From contig JAJEKV010000031.1 of the NCBI GenBank assembly GCA_021234155.1, positions 427,614 through 491,613 of the forward strand: 64,000 nucleotides of DNA. The letters are read 5' to 3'. The notes under the pieces are model-generated. The model was given only the letters and a program-made list of their open reading frames with translations. It was not told the DNA's origin and did no database searches. This DNA comes from Isoetes taiwanensis (Eukaryota; Streptophyta; Lycopodiopsida; Isoetales; Isoetaceae). This document shows positions 54,065-63,456 of the stretch, piece by piece. Within the stretch, counting starts at the first letter, position 1. Every line of letters begins with the position of its first letter. A program made the position numbers and the translations under genes.

Positions 54065-54828
54065 GGGCCTGCTAACGCAGGAGATCTGCCAGCTTCATGC
54101 CGTCATTAGGCGGGCTGCATCTGGAGAACCTATGAATTAAACCTTTGTGTTGTTGCTCTTGTTTGTAATCTTTTGCTTGTGTAGTTTCATGTGCGTGGCA
54201 TCCGTGCCACATGTACATTTTCTAAATTTATAAATATGTGATGTTTTATCATCTGCTGCTCTATCTTGTAGATGCTTTGTTTCTTGCACTTCGTTACTAA
54301 CACTTGTGGAGTTTCAGAGGGCTTCGGCCCCTGGGCATAAGGGCGATCTCCCTTATGCTTGGATGAGCATTGGCATTGCGTTGGGGTTCAATTCCCCAAG
54401 CTCACTAACAGATCGCCTTTGTGGCCTTACAGGTATTGACCTGCACTATGTATAGGGGTCATCAAATGCATGCCATTGACAGAATCCAGGTAAGCCATGA
54501 GCTTTGGATTCAACTAGGGTTCGATTCCCTAGGCTCATGTCATGGTGGAATCTTGTTCATGTTTTTGAGTTAAGAAAGTATTGGATTCTATTGTTATGGT
54601 GGAATGTTGCTCATGTTTTTCACTTATGGAGTATTCGATTCTATTGATGTGATACTGTATTGTATAAATGCCAGAATTACTATTTTATCCAATGGCCTCT
54701 GCTTTTATAGTGCCCCCTTTAAAATCGGGTCAATAGGGGGCCAATTTGACCTGGGAAAGACTTGAGATGGGCGACTCGGATTTGTGTAGGGGGAATATCT
54801 TCCCAGATGTGCCACTATCCAAGGGCCA
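54065..54828 (+). other. Non-coding flank with two tRNA T-arm-like boxes and a hairpin
   Basis: TTGGGGTTCAATTCCCCAA (54381-54399) and CTAGGGTTCGATTCCCTAG (54514-54532) are perfect T-arm-like stem-loops with B-box cores. Just before them GCATAAGGG/CCCTTATGC (54335-54343, 54350-54358) forms a 9-bp hairpin. No complete tRNA cloverleaf could be drawn around either. A ~58-bp tandem repeat (ATGGTGGAAT(C/G)TTG) lies at 54540-54655. These may mark the end of the HUH-type element or be SINE fragments. Confidence 0.45.
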
Positions 54829-55455
54829 AAACATGACAGACGCCCATACTTAGAGTCCAGGATGTAGTATACGTGACAAAAAATTGGTATATCTGCTACA
54901 TATCCGGCTAGCCAAAAAAGTGGGATATCGGAAAAAAAAAGGTTGTATATTCTACCCAGGCGCGAAATTGCACGTCGGGGCTAAGATGGTTGAATCGTTC
55001 TTGCAGCTCCATGGGCGGCTTGAACTTAGTTACTTTTGCCTGCCTTTTAACACGGGATTGATGAAGAGAGAGGACGCAATTCGAGCTCAGAGAGAGCCGG
55101 ATCGATCAAAAAATGGCCAAAACAGTTGGTTATGGGCTTGAAACTGCGAAGTGCACAGTGGCTGATAGGCGAGATATACCAATCCCGGGCTCTAAATATG
55201 GCGGTCCATCCGACCCCCTCTCTATATCTGGAGAAATTTGTGGATCTTGTTTCCAGTCAATCGCTCTCTCATTCAACGAAACACATGTAAGAAAAGAGAA
55301 ACGAAAGAAAAAGAAAAGAAGCATGGGCATGTAAGATCACACAGGTAAGAAAAAAAACATTTCTCCTTTTTGTTTTGGTAAATCTGACGAAATATAACAC
55401 ATACATTTATGCAGAACCTACACAGGGATCTGCCAGAAACATCACTATATGCTTG
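54829..55455 (+). pseudogene. Multicopper oxidase pseudogene copy 3: upstream region, exon 1, intron, start of exon 2
   Basis: 54829-55195 duplicates the upstream DNA of copy 1. From 55196 an exon 1 relic aligns with the intact gene (CTGGAGAAATTTGTGGATC against CTTGAGAAATTTGTAGATC), with an internal insertion of AAGAAA-rich sequence, and ends at a donor (CACACAG|GTAAG) near 55346. The intron ends TTTATGCAG at 55414, and exon 2 starts AACCTACACAGGGATCTGCC as in the gene. It is interrupted at 55455 by the Copia element and continues at 60613. The signal-peptide start is not conserved, so the copy was probably dead before the insertion. Confidence 0.8.
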
Positions 55456-55729
55456 TGTTGGCATTAGCAAATTGTTGACAAGTATTATGGTCTATTTGCT
55501 GAGTCAGCATGTTAAGTTCTGGTCAGCTGTTATCTGTTGTTAGGTCCTGAGACGTTTCACGGTGGAAGTCTAGCATGTCCCAGGAAACATGGAGTTGCCA
55601 TAATCTTTCCGCATGTCAAGCAGGTCAGTTGGGAATTGCTATTCTGACCACCGACACATGATGTATAAGGGCCTCTCTATTTTGAATGGAACGTATGCTT
55701 TTTCAGTGTCAATTTTCGTTGTGTTAATA
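55456..55729 (+). repeat. 5' LTR of the Copia element
   Basis: A 274-bp LTR starting TGTTGGCATTAGC and ending GTGTTAATA. It matches 60346-60612 almost base for base except for a block around 55543-55575, where small indels and substitutions make it 7 bp longer. Confidence 0.93.
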
Positions 55730-55785
55730 TGGTATCAGAGCGGCACGATCCAAGTGCTCTGCTGTATTGACAGTACCCTAAGAAG

Positions 55786-56988
55786 ATGGGAAGGATTGAG
55801 AAGTTATCTCACTCCAATGAATTCTACTGGTTCATCAAAGTTCGTGGGAAGTTGTCTGCCAAAGGGCTTTGGCATGTGGTGTCTGGAGATGAACCAAGAC
55901 CGGTCATCTCTGCAACAAGGGCATCCAAACCTCCCACTGCTCCTCAGGTCGTAAAAGGGGCTACTTCGGCTGACAGTAAGGATGAATCTGAGGGAGTAGA
56001 AGCAGACAAGCAGGCCTTGCTTAAATGGCTGCAGAAAGATTGGGAAGCCAAGAATCGTATGATGAGATACTTGGATGACACTATGATAGCCCAGGTTGAG
56101 GCTGCTGAGAGTGCGAAAGCTGCTTGGGAACAGTTGATTTCCATCTACAAAAGGAAGCATTTTTCACAACAAGCTAATCTCTATTCTGTGGTTTTTACCA
56201 CAAAGCTTAAAGACTGCACATCAGCAGAGGAATACATACTCAGAATCAAAGCTGCTGCCCTACAACTCAAAGGTATGGAGAAGGGCCTTGAGGATGATCT
56301 GCTGGTAGGAGCTTTACTGCTTGGACTTCCAGCATCATTCAACAGTGTCAAAAATCTAATAGGAGCAGCTGAGCATGTAGAATTAGAGTGGGCCTGTCAA
56401 CAAATTCTGATGGAAGAAAAGAATCAGGCAAGATCTGGAAAAGATAACTTGGTTCAAAACGGGCAGGCACTTGTTGGAAGAGAGTCTGGTGACACAAGGA
56501 AATGCTACAACTGTAACAAGATGGGGCATATTGCCAAAGACTGTACTGAACCTGAACCTGACAAAAGGAAGAAGAAACATAAAAAACAGTTTGAGAAGGA
56601 AGAAACGAAAAAGAAAGGGAAGCATTTACATGGGCATGCTCACAAGGCCTCCAAAGAAGACTCTTCAGACTCAGGAGGAGACTCTGATAGCAGTGATTCA
56701 ATGATCCCAGCAACTAGAGCATTTGTAGCAGTAAGGGAAGGCGTTGAGGAGGGGAAAACTACCAGTACTCTAGCTAAGGTATTCCTTTATCTCTTGTGGC
56801 TGTTTACATGGATGTATGAAGGTGTTGTAGGCATGATCTATACATTAAAGGATTTCCTTGAATCTCACAAGCAAAGCCCTTGGGAAAACTACCTGCACCA
56901 TGGATTACTTGCAGAAACGTCCTTTGGGGTCTGGTATCTTGACTCAGGTGCAAGTGATCACATGACAAGTAAAAAGAACACATTTTAG
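55786..56988 (+). CDS. Copia gag-protease part of polyprotein
   Basis: The 400-codon frame starts about 45 bp after the PBS. Residues about 60-200 form the UBN2/gag capsid-like helical region (MMRYLDDTMIAQVEAAESAK, KAAALQLKGMEKGLEDDLL). A CCHC zinc knuckle, CYNCNKMGHIAKDC, lies near residue 243, followed by a Lys/Glu- and Ser/Asp-rich linker and the protease site DSGASDHM near residue 386. The frame ends after KKNTF because of one extra T at 56983-56986; reading continues in the next frame. In a working element this is one polyprotein with pol that is cleaved into capsid and protease. Confidence 0.9.
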   Translation: MGRIEKLSHSNEFYWFIKVRGKLSAKGLWHVVSGDEPRPVISATRASKPPTAPQVVKGATSADSKDESEGVEADKQALLKWLQKDWEAKNRMMRYLDDTMIAQVEAAESAKAAWEQLISIYKRKHFSQQANLYSVVFTTKLKDCTSAEEYILRIKAAALQLKGMEKGLEDDLLVGALLLGLPASFNSVKNLIGAAEHVELEWACQQILMEEKNQARSGKDNLVQNGQALVGRESGDTRKCYNCNKMGHIAKDCTEPEPDKRKKKHKKQFEKEETKKKGKHLHGHAHKASKEDSSDSGGDSDSSDSMIPATRAFVAVREGVEEGKTTSTLAKVFLYLLWLFTWMYEGVVGMIYTLKDFLESHKQSPWENYLHHGLLAETSFGVWYLDSGASDHMTSKKNTF

Positions 56989-57034
56989 TGATCGGTGGAA
57001 ACACGATAGTAGGAGAGTCAAAATTGGTAAAGGG

Positions 57035-57610
57035 GTGCTGCATGTTAAAGGAGAGGGGAAGGTAAACCTTGAATTACCTAATGGTAACTTGTGCCTCAAA
57101 GAAACCTTATATGTACCTGATCTAGAAGTAAACTTGTTATCTGTTTCCAAGATGGATGATGCAGGCCTGTATGTTACCTTTGGAGGAGGTCAATGCCTTG
57201 TACGTGATCAAAATAACATGATCACAGCAAAGGGAGAACGTGAAGGTAAACTGTATAAGATAAGCTGGAGCAAGGGAAAATCTTATCACACTGCTCTCAA
57301 TGCAGAATGCACAAACATCAATCAGATTTGGCACGAACGTCTTGGCCATGCCAATTATCAGCTCCTCAAGAAAATGCGAAGTATGAAATATGTACATGGT
57401 CTTCCTAAAGTAACATCACCGGTTGGAATATGTGAGGGTTGTGCACTAGGTAAACTGGCCAGAAAAGCATATAAGAAAACAAAGGCACACAGGGCAAAGC
57501 AGGCTATGGATTTGATTCACATGGATGTATGGGGACCTGCCCGAGTGAAGTCTATAGGCGGCTCAAGGTATTTCCTTTTAATAATAGATGATTTTACTAG
57601 GAAAAACTGA
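57035..57610 (+). pseudogene. Copia pol segment: protease C-terminus, pre-integrase, integrase N-terminus
   Basis: The frame reads LYVPDLEVNLLSVSKM, then WHERLGHANYQLLKKM (pre-integrase zinc region with HHCC spacing: GICEGCALGK), then MDLIHMDVWGPARVKS with the first integrase Asp (MDVWGP) and YFLLIIDDFTRK with the second. It ends at TGA (57608-57610), which stands where Trp is usual; the following frame 57620-60127 is in the same phase, so this is a single nonsense change (compatible with TGG to TGA). Confidence 0.9.
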
Positions 57611-57619
57611 GTCTTCTTT

Positions 57620-60127
57620 ATGCAGAAAAAGTCAGAAGCATTTGAGCATTTTAAGCATTGGAAGTTGCAGGCTGAAAACTTTTCTGAAAGGAAAGTTAAG
57701 AGCATTCGAACTGACCAGGGAGGAGAATTCATAAGCAAAGCATTTGCAGATTTCTTAGTAAACTGTGGCATTCATCATGATACCTCTGTTGCCCATGAAC
57801 ATCAACAAAACGGAGTTGTTGAATGCAAAAACCGTACTGTTCTTGAAAGTGCGAGGTCCATGCTCATCTCAAAGAATATTGCTTATATATTTTGGGCAGA
57901 AGCTGTAAATACAGCAGTCTTTATCATCAACCGTATTCCTACCAAAGCAGTTCCCAATTGTGTCCCTGAGGAGGCTTGGACTGGGAAGAAACCTTCTGTA
58001 GATGAATTCAAGGTTTTTGGCTGTACTGCATACGCACATTTATCCAAATCAGAGAGAAGAAACGGTAAGATCTCTGCCAAAGCTATTCAGTGTATGTTTG
58101 TAGGATACAGTGACAATATGAAGGCCTACAAATTGTATGTACCCAGTACCAAGAAAATGATTCACAGGAGGAGTGTGGTCTTCCATGAACATGATTTTCA
58201 CATTGGCCAAGCTAATCCCTCTTCTTCCACAGGCACTGTGCCATTGGATTTTGAGGATTCTGAAACAGAATCAGATGATGACGAGGCACCCCATGGCCAG
58301 CAGCCTGACACTCCACTTGATGTGGTAGAAGTTCCCTCAGAACCTGAATCTGAGGATGAGCTTGTGCTACTGCCCACTGCTGCATCACGGACTCAAGTCC
58401 GAGAATCAACCTTGCTGCCCGTTGAGGATGGGAAAACTACCAGTGATGGACATTTCCCACGCAGGTCCAAAAGGACTTCCAAAATCACTTCAAGGATGAA
58501 GGACTATCTTGACAGCAGGAAGCCTCGCAGTGCTGCCTATATTGCACTCCATAGTGCTGCATCTATAGATGAACCCCTCACCCATCAAGAGGCCATCTCA
58601 AGTCCAAAGCATGCCTCATGGACCAAAGCCATGGACGAAGAGTTTAACTCTCTTATTGAAAATGATACATGGGAATTGTGTCCACTTCCCAAAGGCAGAA
58701 AAGCTATCAGCAGCAAATGGATATTCAAAGTGAAATATGATGAACACAATCGTGTATCCCGGTACAAGGCCCGGCTTGTTGCTAGAGGATGCTCTCAAAA
58801 GGAGGGCATTGACTATCATGAAACATTTGCCCCAGTAGCTAGGCTCACTTCTGTTCGAGTGGTCTTGGCAATAGCTGCTGCCTTAGACCTTGATCTGCAA
58901 CAGATGGATGTCAAGTGTGCTTTCTTGCATGGCAAATTGCATGATGAAGTTTATATGAGACAGCCCCCAGGATATGCTAAAGGGCAAAATGGCCTTGTTT
59001 GCAAGCTCAAGCGAGCTATCTATGGACTGAAACAGTCCCCCCGCTTATGGTACAAAACCATTCATGCCTTTTTCACTGCCCAAGGCTTTGCAAGAAGTAA
59101 TGCAGATTGGAATATTTACATCAAGCAGCACGGGTCCTCCATTGTCATAGTAGTTCTTTATGTGGACGACCTCATCCTTGCAGCCAATGATTCTTGCCTT
59201 ATGGCAAATACTAAGCAGAGTTTGGCTCGTCAATTTCATATGACTGATTTGGGTGATTTAAAGTATTTTCTGGGCATGCAGGTTCTTCGAGACAAGAAGG
59301 CTCAGACAATCACTCTTCATCAATCCAAAGGTATTGATTCTTTGTTGCAGAAATGTCACATGAAGTCCAGTAAAGAAGTGAGCACTCCTGCCACCAATTG
59401 TGCTTTGACTTTTGATTCTGAGTCACGTGTTTCAAAGGACTATGAATTGGATATTCCATACCGCAGCATTGTTGGTTCACTCATGCATTTCATGGTATGC
59501 AGTAGACCAGATTTGGCAGAGAGTGTCATAACCGTAAGTCAGTTCATGGAGCATCCTGGACCTTCACATTGGCAGGCGCTTAAGCGGATTTTGCGCTATC
59601 TGCATGCTCATCCCAATCTTGGAATCACCTATCATGGTAACTCTGCTACTAAACTCCTACTTTCAGGTTATGTTGATGCTGATTATGCAGGTGACTTAGC
59701 CACTCGCAAGTCTCGTACCGGCTTCTCTTTCCAGCTGCAAGGGGGAGTAGTAAGCTGGTCCAGCAAAAAACAGAAAGCCACTGCGGTAAGTAGCTGTGAA
59801 TCAGAGTATATGGCCATCTGTGCAGCAGCAAAGGAAGCCATATGGCTTAGGAGATTGATGAAAGATCTTTTGGCTGAGCAGAAGGAACCTACTGTTCTTT
59901 CTAATGACAATAGGGCAGCTGTAAGCTTGGTTAAAAATCCGAGCAATTTTTCGAAAGCCAAGCACATTGAGACCCAGTATCATTTTACTAGAGAAAAGGT
60001 AGAGGAAGGCAAGATTATCATTCAGCATGTGAGCACTCAGCATATGACAGCTGATATATTCACTAAACCGCTACCAAAGAAAAGGTTTACTGAATGCCTT
60101 GAAGAACTTGGCATGGTTAAAGTCTAA
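57620..60127 (+). CDS. Copia pol: integrase core, reverse transcriptase, RNase H
   Basis: An 835-codon frame. Integrase: SIRTDQGGEFISKAF (the family pattern DNGGEF, here DQGGEF), then NGVVECKNRT in place of NGxxERxNR. A variable acidic linker (about residues 200-330) follows. RT: WTKAMDEEFNSLIENDTWEL, QMDVKCAFLHGKL, then the catalytic YVDDLILA at about residue 515. RNase H: VDADYAGDLATRKSRTGF, WSSKKQKATAVSSCESEYMA, and TKPLPKKRF near the end. It terminates naturally 220 bp before the 3' LTR. Apart from the upstream stop and frameshift, all motifs look functional. Confidence 0.93.
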   Translation: MQKKSEAFEHFKHWKLQAENFSERKVKSIRTDQGGEFISKAFADFLVNCGIHHDTSVAHEHQQNGVVECKNRTVLESARSMLISKNIAYIFWAEAVNTAVFIINRIPTKAVPNCVPEEAWTGKKPSVDEFKVFGCTAYAHLSKSERRNGKISAKAIQCMFVGYSDNMKAYKLYVPSTKKMIHRRSVVFHEHDFHIGQANPSSSTGTVPLDFEDSETESDDDEAPHGQQPDTPLDVVEVPSEPESEDELVLLPTAASRTQVRESTLLPVEDGKTTSDGHFPRRSKRTSKITSRMKDYLDSRKPRSAAYIALHSAASIDEPLTHQEAISSPKHASWTKAMDEEFNSLIENDTWELCPLPKGRKAISSKWIFKVKYDEHNRVSRYKARLVARGCSQKEGIDYHETFAPVARLTSVRVVLAIAAALDLDLQQMDVKCAFLHGKLHDEVYMRQPPGYAKGQNGLVCKLKRAIYGLKQSPRLWYKTIHAFFTAQGFARSNADWNIYIKQHGSSIVIVVLYVDDLILAANDSCLMANTKQSLARQFHMTDLGDLKYFLGMQVLRDKKAQTITLHQSKGIDSLLQKCHMKSSKEVSTPATNCALTFDSESRVSKDYELDIPYRSIVGSLMHFMVCSRPDLAESVITVSQFMEHPGPSHWQALKRILRYLHAHPNLGITYHGNSATKLLLSGYVDADYAGDLATRKSRTGFSFQLQGGVVSWSSKKQKATAVSSCESEYMAICAAAKEAIWLRRLMKDLLAEQKEPTVLSNDNRAAVSLVKNPSNFSKAKHIETQYHFTREKVEEGKIIIQHVSTQHMTADIFTKPLPKKRFTECLEELGMVKV

Positions 60128-60345
60128 GCATTACAAGACATGGAGCTTTGCAGGTCAAAACTGAGCATCATGGCTCTTAGAGTTCATTTGTTTTCTGTCA
60201 TTTCTAAGCATTACAAGACATGGAGCTTAGCAGGTTAAAACTGAGCATCATGGCTCTTGGAGTTCATTTGATTTCTGTCATTTTGATCGTTTTACAGTTT
60301 GCAGAATCAGCAAGTATTTCAGACCAACTCATACTTGAGGGGGAG

Positions 60346-60612
60346 TGTTGGCATTAGCAAATTGTTGACAAGTATTATGGTCTATTTGCTGAGTCAGCAT
60401 GTTAAGTTCTGGTCAGCTGTTATCTGTTGTTAGGGTCTGTTCACAGTCGAGTCTAGCATGTCCCAGGAAACATGGAGTTGCCATAATCTTTCCGCATGTC
60501 AAGCAGGTCGGTTGGGAATTGCTATTCTGACCACCGACACATGATGTATAAGGGCCTCTCTATTTTGAATGGAACGTATGCTTTTTCAGTGTCAATTTTC
60601 GTTGTGTTAATA
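60346..60612 (+). repeat. 3' LTR of the Copia element
   Basis: 267 bp, TGTTGGCATTAGC to GTGTTAATA, directly after the PPT. It differs from the 5' LTR mainly in one ~30-bp block, suggesting a fairly recent insertion. Confidence 0.93.
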
Positions 60613-61265
60613 GCTTTTGGCCCAAGTGAGGCTTGAGTGCTACATATCCAGGTCCAACTCTGGTGGCTACAAGATTTGAACCAGTTTGGGTTAGTTGACA
60701 GAATAATGTCTCTGACATTGAACACATGTTCACAATAGACAGAACCCTTGATTGAGAAAATCCTTCAAATTGTCTGTCAACTACCTTCATGGAGGTGAGG
60801 ATCCAAGCACCTCAGATGGCAATCCTGATGCGTGGTTCACCACATTCGACGGATGCGGCCTCGCGTGGTCCACTCCACTCTATTACCATCCTAATTCTCA
60901 ATGTCCAACCATGTTGTGGTACCATGATCATGCTGGTATACTAGATTAAACGTTCATGCTGGTCTTGCAGGAGCATATATCCTAACATGGCTCTCGTTGA
61001 AAACCAACTTAACTTCCTTCTGGACAGTTTGAAGTTCCTTATCTCGAATAAACAGTTCTATCAAAATGGTTCCTTTAACTACCCCAACGTTGGCCTAGTT
61101 CCTGAATCCAAACTGGTGCCCTGAGTTTTTTGGAGACACAATTCTAGTCAATGGCATGGTCTGGCCTTATCTCAATGTTCAGAATAGAACATACCGTTTT
61201 AAAATTATCGATGCATCCAATGCTAGCTTCTACACCCTTTTCTTCAACTCGTCAGATCTTGTTTT
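60613..61265 (+). pseudogene. Multicopper oxidase pseudogene copy 3, exon 2 continued
   Basis: Resumes exon 2 exactly where the Copia element cut it and aligns with the intact gene: CTACATATCCAGGTCCAACT, CTACCTTCATGGAGGTGAGGA, TTGTGGTACCATGATCATG, and GTCTGGCCTTATCTCAATG. Many stops and frameshifts are present (for example after DHAG at about 60943). Its 3' end does not continue into the C-terminal copper motifs; at about 61266 it joins another copy's exon 1 end, so it is truncated. Confidence 0.85.
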
Positions 61266-61400
61266 CTGCGTGGGCAAGTATGAGATCACACAGGTAAGGG
61301 AAAGCAAATTTCTCCTGTTTGTTTTGGTAAATCTGAAGAAACATAACACATGTCAATGCAGAAGCTACGTTCTTTGAATTTAGAATCTCTATTATCTGAC
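61266..61400 (+). pseudogene. Oxidase copy 4 fragment: exon 1 end, intron, exon 2 start
   Basis: GGGCAAGTATGAGATCACACAG|GTAAGG, an intron with TTTGTTTTGGTAAATCTGA, and CAATGCAG|AAGCTACG repeat, at about 85% by eye, the exon 1/intron 1/exon 2 junction of copy 3 (55322-55425). The fragment stands directly after copy 3's truncated exon 2, marking a recombination or deletion joint between tandem copies. It decays after 61400. Confidence 0.75.
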
Positions 61401-61666
61401 TATAAATGCCTCTTACTACGAAATCCAATCTCAAACGTAACTTTGGAAGTCCCTTTTCTACTCTATAAACTTGCAGCAGGCAATCTGGGCATGCTCATCT
61501 TGTATGTTGGGTTGATTGAGCAGGAAGTTAGGACTGATTAGTGACAGGATGTGAACCCTCCCTTACACTATAAGTATCAGATAAGCACACACTGCCTGCA
61601 TGATCTCATAAAAGTAAGTGCTTTCCTCCATAATAAAAGCTGCTTCCATCCTACTGAATCATTAAA
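61401..61666 (+). promoter_or_regulatory. Upstream region of the multicopper oxidase gene
   Basis: Short intergenic stretch between the copy 4 fragment and the start codon. TATAAG at about 61570 lies roughly 100 bp before the ATG and could serve as a TATA-like element; this is only a guess. Its sequence is not obviously the same as the upstream DNA duplicated in copies 1-3. Confidence 0.3.
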
Positions 61667-63456
61667 ATGGCAGCCTTTCTTTCAATATGGACTGCCTGTG
61701 GTCTGATATTCGCGATTCCTGCAGCAAATGCTCAATCTGCCTGCTATAACATGGCTCCCTCTCCAACCCTTGAGAAATTTGTAGATCAATTGCCTATGCC
61801 AGAGTCTATCACTCTGTCAACAGCCGCAACTCTCACCATTGGGGCGTATAAGATCTCTCAGGTAACCAAGAAATAAATTGAATTGAAAGGTCTATAGCGC
61901 TAATGATTTGAGTAGATGTCTACGTTAATATTACTGAATATGTAGTTGGAAATACCTTATGCAGAAGCTGCACAGAGATCTGCCATCAACAACACTGTAT
62001 GCATATGGCACAAGCCAAAGCAAGGCAACATATCCAGGTCCAACTCTGGTGGCAAGGAGAGGTGTACCAGCTAGGGTTAAATGGGAAAATCATATCCCTG
62101 ACAAGGAACACATGTTCACTGTAGACAAGACTCTAGACCCTTCAAACCCCAGTAGGGGTGGAGTTCCTATTGTCACTCACCTCCATGGAGCTGAAGATCC
62201 AAGCACATCTGATGGCCATCCTCAAGCATGGTTCACCGCATTTGGCGAACGAGGTCCAGCGAGCGCGGATCCAGTTTATTACTATCCTAATGAGCAGTAT
62301 CCCACCATGTTGTGGTACCATGATCACACCTTGCGCATCACGAGGCTCAACGTCTATGCTGGCCTTGCAGGAGCTTATGTACTAACATGGCCTCAAGCTG
62401 AAAATCAATTTAGCCTCCCTTCTGGCCAGTTTGAAATTCCACTCATCATCCAGGATAGGCAGTTCTATTCTAATGGTTCTCTCAACTTTCCCAACGTTGG
62501 TATTGTCCCAAGTGTGCACCCCAACTGGTGCCCTGAATTTCTTGGAGATACAATTGTAGTCAATGGTAAAGTCTGGCCTTACCTTAATGTCCAGGCTAGA
62601 AAGTACCATTTTAGATTCCTCAATGGTGCTAATGCTCGTTTTTTCACTCTCTCCTTTAGCTCTTCAAACCTGTCTTTTTTTGAGAATTGGCACAGATGGT
62701 GGTTACCTTGTTTACCCTAGAAGGTCTTCCAACATTACCCTTGCTCCAGCTTATAGAGTTGATACTGTTGTAGATTTTTCTGTGGTTGCTCCTGGCTCTG
62801 ATGCCTTTTTGCTTAATTCTGCTCCGGCTCCATTTCCTGAGGGATCTGCTCCATCTGGTGGAACAGAAATGGTGATGAAATTCCATGTTATTCCAGCAGA
62901 TGGAGATATTCAACTCACATTTCCACCATTATTTCGGCCTCCCTCCGGAAGACCGATGCGATGGCGTAGTTTCACTTTAGTTGAAACTACCAATGAACAA
63001 GATCTGCCTACAGCTGTTCTGATTGATGGAAAAAAATTTGAGGATTCTGTTATTGAGTTCCCAGTTCACAATAGTACAGAAGTATGGGAGCTAATCAATT
63101 TGACACCAGATGCACATCCAATACACATTCATTTACTGCAGTTGTCCATGCTGAACAGGCAACAATTTAATCAGGCAAGATTTGAAAGTAATGAGTGCTC
63201 AATGAGAGTTCCTTATCCCTATTCAAACAGCTGCTTCACTGGAAAGGCAATGGCCCCAGGCGAAGATGAGATTGGGTGGAAAGATACCTTTATTGCATTG
63301 CCAGGATATGTTACCAGGCTTTTGCTCAAATTTACTTCACAGGATGGCTCGCCATTCCGGTTTGATCCAACTGTTGGTCCAGGTTATGTGTGGCATTGCC
63401 ACATCTTGGATCATGAAGATAATGACATGATGAGGCCCTTCATTGTGACTAAGTAG
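61667..63456 (+). CDS. LPR-like multicopper oxidase (ferroxidase family), one intron, one frameshift
   Basis: Exon 1 is 61667-61861 (65 codons, signal peptide MAAFLSIWTACGLIFAIPAA), the intron 61862-61964 is GT-AG, and exon 2 runs 61965-63456 (TAG). About 561 residues, near Arabidopsis LPR1 (581). Cupredoxin copper motifs are all present: THLHG, WYHDH, HPIHIH and HCHILDHEDNDMM. LHRDLPSTTLYAYGTSQSKA resembles the LPR1/LPR2 start of the mature enzyme. LPR proteins are secreted or cell-wall ferroxidases in phosphate-sensing roots; here that role is inferred. A run of seven T (62675-62681) shifts the frame: six would join SFSSSNLSF to IGTDGGYL. Without correction the protein stops near 62720 and loses two copper motifs. 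Confidence 0.85.

Larger units (their letters stand above)
55456..60612 (+). mobile_element. Near-complete Ty1/Copia LTR retrotransposon (5.16 kb)
   Basis: Both LTRs are present. The PBS TGGTATCAGAGC (55730-55741) complements the initiator tRNA-Met 3' end, and the PPT TGAGGGGGAG (60336-60345) precedes the 3' LTR. Gag, protease, integrase, RT and RNase H are in Copia order. The flanks are GCTTG before and GCTTT after, a 5-bp target duplication with one difference, and the flanks rejoin into a continuous oxidase exon 2. Coding damage is limited to one 1-nt frameshift near 56980-56990 and one TGA at 57608. The 3' untranslated part holds a tandem 80-bp duplication (60126-60205 and 60206-60285). 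Confidence 0.95.

Noticed and set aside
54381-54399. A tRNA gene
   Set aside because: Only the T-arm is convincing; acceptor, D and anticodon arms cannot be formed around it.
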